DNA of 64,000 bases from CAWUKT01 sp963923035. GTDB lineage: Bacteria > Bacteroidota > Bacteroidia > J057 > JADKCL01. Position numbers and translations under genes: made by a program. The stretch is taken from NCBI GenBank assembly GCA_963923035.1, contig CAWUKT010000001.1:258319-322318 (forward strand). The letters are read 5' to 3'. Below are positions 59,911-64,000 of this stretch, in pieces. Position 1 is the first letter of the stretch; each line of letters starts with the position of its first letter. Below the pieces are notes generated by a model that saw only the letters and a list, made by a program, of their open reading frames with translations, was not told where the DNA came from and did not search any database.

Positions 59911-61268
59911 TGGCCATGAAGAAATTTGCCTATTTCCTCTTCGCCCTGCTCCTCACTTCCTGCCAGTTGAAGGAGATCAACGAAAACCCCAATGTCCCCA
60001 CGGATGTGCCCATGGAGACCTTGTTGCCCACCGCCGAGTACAATTTTGCGCGGGCGATTGGCGGCCGGACCTTTACCTACTCCAATATTTTTTCCCAGCA
60101 CCTCGAAGGCACCAACAACCAGGAGCTGAATACGGAGAATTACAATCCGGATGAGCTGTTTGTGGGGAATTTGTGGGACGATTACTACGCTGGATTCATG
60201 CTGAACCTGCGGCTGATCATCGAGAAGGCCGAGTCGGAAACCAGTCCCCACTACGGTGGCGTCGCGAAGGTCCTGATGGCAAATGCCCTCGGGAACCTGA
60301 CCTCGATTTGGGGCGATGTGCCGTATCGGGAGGCGTTGTTAGGGAGTGAAAATCTCCAGTCGGTCTTTGACCCGCAGGAGCAGCTCTACGCGGACATTCA
60401 GTTGCTGTTGGACGAGGCGATTCGGGACTTGCGGGAGGCGAAAAGTACCTTTTCCCCCGGTGCCGACGACGTTTTGTACAACGGAGACTTGGTGGCGTGG
60501 ACCAAGGCCGCCTACTCGCTGAAGGCGCGTTACCATTGGCACCTCTCCAAGCGGGACCGGGCCGGGGCCATCGTCAATGTCCTCGCCGATTTGCCGATGG
60601 CATTTGACGATCCCAACGACGACCTGGCCTACGATTGGTTGGGGACGAGTGTGGACGCCAATCCCATTTTCCAGTACTACGAAATCACTCCCAATAGCAT
60701 CGTCGACCCCGATTTCCTCGACCTGCTGGACTCCTTGGGCGATCCCCGCCGGGACTTTTTCATCGAGACCATCCCCTTTACCGGCGGCCTGACCAAGGTG
60801 GGGCCCGCTCTGGCCAGTCCGGATGCCCCGACGGTGTTCATTTCTTTCGAGGAAGTAAAATTCATCGAGGCGGAGGTCGAGTACTACCTGAATGACCTGC
60901 CCGCCGCCAACGCGGCGGCCGAAGCAGCCGTCCGGGCCAGTTTCGACAAGGCCAGCGGAGGCACGCTTACCGACAGCGCCATCACCGCCTACGTCCAGCA
61001 ACACGCGTTCATTTCTTCCACCCTCAGCCCGCCCACGGCTTACCTCACCCAGAAGTACATTGCCCTCTTCACCCAGCTGGAGCCATGGACCGATTATAGA
61101 CGGACCGGTCTGCCCGCTTTGACCCCGAACCCCGGCGGCAGCACCGCTTCGAATCCCGGCGGAGCTATTCCCCGGCGGCTCATCTATCCGCAGTCGGAGC
61201 GCATCGCCAATCCGAATACGCCGAGCCCCGTGCCGTCCATGCAAGACCGATTCTGGTGGGACCAATGA
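59910..61268 (+). CDS. SusD/RagB-family nutrient-binding lipoprotein
   Basis: 452 residues from the ATG at 59910 (a second Met lies at 59916). The lipobox is LLLTSC (Cys about 18). The mature protein has TPR-like helical bundles: NLWDDYYAGFMLNLRLII, VLMANALGNLTSIWGDVPYR, AWTKAAYSLKARYHWHL and, near the C-terminus, FIEAEVEYYLNDLPAANAAA. This is the shorter SusD-like form found with SusC transporters of peptide or nitrogenous ligands. It caps the SusC barrel at the cell surface. It overlaps susC (TAATG) and the cyanophycinase gene (ATGA), so all three are translationally coupled. Confidence 0.93.
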   Translation: MAMKKFAYFLFALLLTSCQLKEINENPNVPTDVPMETLLPTAEYNFARAIGGRTFTYSNIFSQHLEGTNNQELNTENYNPDELFVGNLWDDYYAGFMLNLRLIIEKAESETSPHYGGVAKVLMANALGNLTSIWGDVPYREALLGSENLQSVFDPQEQLYADIQLLLDEAIRDLREAKSTFSPGADDVLYNGDLVAWTKAAYSLKARYHWHLSKRDRAGAIVNVLADLPMAFDDPNDDLAYDWLGTSVDANPIFQYYEITPNSIVDPDFLDLLDSLGDPRRDFFIETIPFTGGLTKVGPALASPDAPTVFISFEEVKFIEAEVEYYLNDLPAANAAAEAAVRASFDKASGGTLTDSAITAYVQQHAFISSTLSPPTAYLTQKYIALFTQLEPWTDYRRTGLPALTPNPGGSTASNPGGAIPRRLIYPQSERIANPNTPSPVPSMQDRFWWDQ

Positions 61269-62101
61269 GAAGGGCGCTCCATATCCTGTTGGTTGGGGTG
61301 GCATTGTTGACCCTTGCCACAGCCTTGTCGGCCGCCCGGCCCACGGGGAAGCTGTTCATCATTGGTGGGGGCAGCCGTAGCGATGCCCTGATGCAGCGGA
61401 TGGTGGATGAAGCGGACCTGGGGGAAAATGGCTATATCCTGGTGATTCCCTCGGCGAGTGCCGAACCCGATTCAGCCTTCTGGTACGCCGCCCGCCAATT
61501 GCGAAGGCTATCAGACCGGCCCGTCAAGCCCCTTTATCTGGGGCAAGGCCGCGAAGTACCGGAGGATTCCATTCGGAATGCTGGCTTGATTTACCTGACC
61601 GGCGGCGACCAACGCAAGCTCATGAATGCCATCCGCCCCGCTGCCCGGGAAAGCCTGTTTCGGGCCTATGAGGAAGGCGCGGTGATCGGGGGCACCAGTG
61701 CTGGAGCGGCCGTCATGGCCGAATCCATGATCACCGGGGACCAGAAAGAGGTCCCCGAATACGAGCCGACTTTTTCCAGCATCCGCACCCACAACCTCAT
61801 CGTCCAACCCGGTTTGGGCTTGGTGGGGAACGTTTTCATTGACCAACACTTCATTACCCGCAGCCGCTACAACCGCTTGCTGACGGCCCTGGCCAGTGAT
61901 CCCGATGTGCAGATGGGCGTAGGAATTGAGGAAAGTACTGCGATATTGGTGGTGGGAAAACGGGCCGAAGTGGTGGGTGAACGGCAGGTGGTCGTGATGA
62001 GGAGGAAGGGAAAGGTTCGGGAAAATGGCAATTGGGTGGGGCTGGACAAGGTGGAAATGAAGGTTCTGTTGCCGGGAGATGAGTTCAAACTAAAACAATA
62101 A
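61265..62101 (+). CDS. Exported cyanophycinase-like S51 peptidase
   Basis: 278 residues from the ATG at 61265. The N-terminal hydrophobic segment (ALHILLVGVALLTLATALSA) is a signal peptide, so the enzyme acts outside the cytoplasm. The S51 fold shows KLFIIGGGSRSDALM, ILVIPSASAEPDSAFW, YLTGGDQRKLM and the nucleophile elbow IGGTSAGAAV with Ser145, plus IVQPGLGLVGNVFIDQHF. This is the cyanophycinase signature, and the enzyme cleaves the Asp-Arg polymer to beta-Asp-Arg dipeptides. Dipeptidase E relatives of the same family are intracellular and lack a signal peptide. It overlaps susD by 4 bp and is followed by a transporter. Confidence 0.86.
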   Translation: MRRALHILLVGVALLTLATALSAARPTGKLFIIGGGSRSDALMQRMVDEADLGENGYILVIPSASAEPDSAFWYAARQLRRLSDRPVKPLYLGQGREVPEDSIRNAGLIYLTGGDQRKLMNAIRPAARESLFRAYEEGAVIGGTSAGAAVMAESMITGDQKEVPEYEPTFSSIRTHNLIVQPGLGLVGNVFIDQHFITRSRYNRLLTALASDPDVQMGVGIEESTAILVVGKRAEVVGERQVVVMRRKGKVRENGNWVGLDKVEMKVLLPGDEFKLKQ

Positions 62102-62103
62102 CC

Positions 62104-63498
62104 GTGCTGAAATTCAAGAAGTTCCCCGATACCCTGACCATCATCCTGGGGATCATGGTCATCTTCACCCTGCTGACCTGGGTGGTGCCGGCGGGTAGTT
62201 TTGAGCGGACCGAGAAAAATGGCCGGGAGGTCGTGGTTCCCGGCACCTACCAACGCCTGGACGAGCAACACGGCCAGGGACTGATGGACTTTCTGCGCGC
62301 GCCCATCAAAGGCTTTCAAAGCGCGGCCGACATCATCGGCTTTGTCCTCCTGGTCGGTGGTGCATTTTCCATCCTCAACCGAACCGGCGCGATCAACGCC
62401 GGATTGTCCAGTGTCATCGGCTTCACGGACCGCAACCCCAATTATAAGTTCCTCGTCATTCCCCTCCTCATGACGCTGTTCTCCCTCGCCGGGGCCACGT
62501 TTGGCATGTCGGAGGAAGTGCTGGTATTCATTTTGCTCACCATCCCCCTCGCCCTCCGGCTCGGGTACGACAGCATCATCGGGGTCTGCATCCCCTTCGT
62601 TGGCGCCGGTTGTGGCTTCGCCGGAGCCTTCCTCAATCCCTTCACGATTGGCGTGGCCCAGGGCATTTCCGACCTGCCGCCCGGCAGCGGCATGGGCTAC
62701 CGCATCCTGTGCTGGGTGGTCTTTACCCTGGCCGGAATCACCTTCGTGATGCTCTACGCGCGCCGCATTGTGCGGAATCCCGAGCGGAGCCGGGTCCATG
62801 CGATTGACCAGGGCCGCTCGGCGGAGGAGCTCAAGACCGACGAAGAATTGCGGATGAATGGCGTTCGCGCGGCGATTTTGTTGCTGTTGGCTGCGGCGAT
62901 TGGGCTGTTGGTGGTCGGGGTGAACAGCTGGGGATGGTACATCGAAGAAATTGCGGCGCTGTTCCTGGGACTGGGGATCACCACGGCTGCTTTGTACCGG
63001 CTGAGCGCCGGTGAAACGGTCAAGGCCTTCGTCGAAGGCACCAAAGAAGTGATCGTCGCGGCGCTCGTCATCGGCTTTTCCAAGGGCCTGCTGGTCCTGG
63101 CGGCCGACGGCAAAATCATCGATACCATGCTCTTCAGCGTGGCCGGGGCCACGGGCGACCTGCCCGAAGCCGCATCGGTCGAGCTCATGTTTGCCTTCCA
63201 GAGCTTCCTGAATTTCTTTGTCCCCAGCGGTTCCGGCCAGGCGGCATTGACCATGCCCCTGATGAGTTCCCTGAGCGACCTCCTCCAAATTTCCCGCCAG
63301 ACGGCCGTCCTTGCCTACCAATTCGGCGACGGCATTTCCAACCTCATCATTCCCACCTCCGGCATCACCATGGGCATCCTGGAGATCGCCAAAATCCCCT
63401 ATAACAAATGGTTCCGCTTTGCGATCCCGCTGATCCTGCTCCTGACGGTGGTCGCGGCCCTGTTACTGCTGGGCCCGGTCTACTTTTTTGAGTGGTAA
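62104..63498 (+). CDS. YfcC-family (DcuC/AbgT-like) inner-membrane transporter
   Basis: 464 residues with a GTG start 2 bp after the cyanophycinase stop. About 11-12 transmembrane helices. Family landmarks: ILGIMVIFTLLTWVVPAGSF at the N-terminus, FSLAGATFGMSEEVLVFIL, VGAGCGFAGAFLNPFTIGVA, FVPSGSGQAALTMPLMSSL and FGDGISNLIIPTSG. YfcC-family carriers move amino acids or C4-dicarboxylates; in this operon a dipeptide or arginine/aspartate product of cyanophycin is the likely cargo. The intracellular isoaspartyl dipeptidase needed to finish degradation is not visible; the window ends 500 bp later. Confidence 0.9.
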   Translation: MLKFKKFPDTLTIILGIMVIFTLLTWVVPAGSFERTEKNGREVVVPGTYQRLDEQHGQGLMDFLRAPIKGFQSAADIIGFVLLVGGAFSILNRTGAINAGLSSVIGFTDRNPNYKFLVIPLLMTLFSLAGATFGMSEEVLVFILLTIPLALRLGYDSIIGVCIPFVGAGCGFAGAFLNPFTIGVAQGISDLPPGSGMGYRILCWVVFTLAGITFVMLYARRIVRNPERSRVHAIDQGRSAEELKTDEELRMNGVRAAILLLLAAAIGLLVVGVNSWGWYIEEIAALFLGLGITTAALYRLSAGETVKAFVEGTKEVIVAALVIGFSKGLLVLAADGKIIDTMLFSVAGATGDLPEAASVELMFAFQSFLNFFVPSGSGQAALTMPLMSSLSDLLQISRQTAVLAYQFGDGISNLIIPTSGITMGILEIAKIPYNKWFRFAIPLILLLTVVAALLLLGPVYFFEW

Positions 63499-63523
63499 GC
63501 GGGGAAAAGGGCGCGTGACCCTA

Positions 63524-63935
63524 CCTCAGAGGCTCCCCTCCCTGCCTAAAAGGTGGACTCCCCGGCCTCTGAGGTGGGCCCTCCCGGCTGATAGGTGGGG
63601 GAGCCTGCCTTCCAGCTCGGCCGGTCCACCAAATAGCTCGGCCATTCCGCCTAAAAGGTCGGGGCCTCCACCTCGAAGGTCAATTCACTTGACCAAAAGC
63701 TCCGTTCGCCGACCTTCAGAGATGGAGTTGTGCAGTAAAATGGTAAACAGGTCTTGGCTAAGAGGTGGGGGGGAGTGCCTGTTGGGTAGGGAGGGGGGAC
63801 CTCGGAGGGAAATGGCATGGACCTCAGAGGTGAACGAGCCGAGGTCGGAGGTGGGATCGCCGACCTTTTAGGTGGGCGCGCCGAGGTCTGAGGCGGAACG
63901 GTGGACCTCGAAGGCGGGCGAGCGGACCTAAGAGG
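63524..63935. repeat. 21-bp-pitch array with CCTnnnAGG cores (array C)
   Basis: About twenty cores begin near 63524, 63545, 63566, 63587, 63608, 63629, 63650, 63671, 63692, 63713, 63734, 63757, 63778, 63800, 63822, 63843, 63864, 63885, 63906 and 63927. Steps are 21 bp with a few of 22-23. Clear copies read CCTCAGAGG, CCTAAAAGG, CCTCTGAGG, CCTCGAAGG, CCTTTTAGG and CCTAAGAGG, usually followed by TGG or TCGG. Others are half-degenerate (GGTCGGAGG, CCTTCCAGC). The linker of 6-8 bases is variable. It starts 26 bp after the YfcC stop. The last 65 bp of the window are unremarkable. Confidence 0.85.
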
Positions 63936-64000
63936 TGGACTCCCCGCATACGTGTCCCGTTAAAACCCACTGAATCTCAGCTGATTGGGATCAGGTCTTT

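Noticed and set aside
61265..62101. Cytoplasmic dipeptidase E instead of cyanophycinase
   Set aside because: A clear signal peptide, the SusCD context and the GGTSAGA pattern favour an exported cyanophycinase, although the substrate is unproven.

Overview
The window comes from a moderately GC-rich member of the Bacteroidota, most like the Saprospiraceae (Lewinella/Haliscomenobacter-type). The evidence is a SusC/SusD pair, four secreted proteins with type IX secretion C-terminal sorting domains, LytTR/His_kinase signalling, a fused MurF-alanine racemase, many AraC-type regulators, and occasional TAnnTTTG promoter elements. I found no rRNA, phage, insertion sequence or cas gene. There is one tRNA, tRNA-Arg(CCT).

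Layout. 1-9.8 kb: a conserved lipoprotein, a LytTR two-component pair, a cyclic-nucleotide-binding patatin, a DadA-like oxidoreductase, a DUF1800/DUF1501 pair and a methyltransferase. 9.8-16.2 kb: asparagine synthetase, a TPR-like protein and two unknown proteins. 16.2-31 kb: a run of stress- or effector-type genes (SnoaL-like lipoprotein, DJ-1/PfpI, fatty acid hydroxylase, Crp/Fnr, esterase). It holds four intact AraC-family regulators, one truncated one, and a pseudogene broken by two in-frame stops. 31-40 kb: tRNA-Arg, an RNase H-like protein with a charged tail, a second TPR-like paralogue, secreted proteins, a TetR-hydrolase pair, a nucleoside deaminase and a tandem tail-collar protein. 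40-47 kb: a VWA protein, an MFS carrier overlapping murF-alr, and an ECF sigma factor with a membrane partner. 47-56.5 kb: secreted T9SS and propeller proteins and a phosphonate-type FAD oxidoreductase/HAD hydrolase pair. 56.8-63.5 kb: a tightly coupled susC-susD-cyanophycinase-YfcC operon that reads as a cyanophycin (or similar peptide polymer) utilisation locus.

The most unusual structure is a set of three intergenic arrays at about 12.52-12.75, 40.01-40.31 and 63.52-63.94 kb. All three repeat at a 21-bp pitch, and each is built on a different short palindromic or semi-palindromic core: an AAATT type, AGTTAACT, and CCTnnnAGG. The 40-kb array keeps an exact 21-bp step over 15 units. The shared pitch (two helical turns, or seven codons) combined with unrelated cores suggests one type of element with array-specific sequence. 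I do not recognise it as a described element.

All family names come from reading the translations and from memory of the families; no database search was run.
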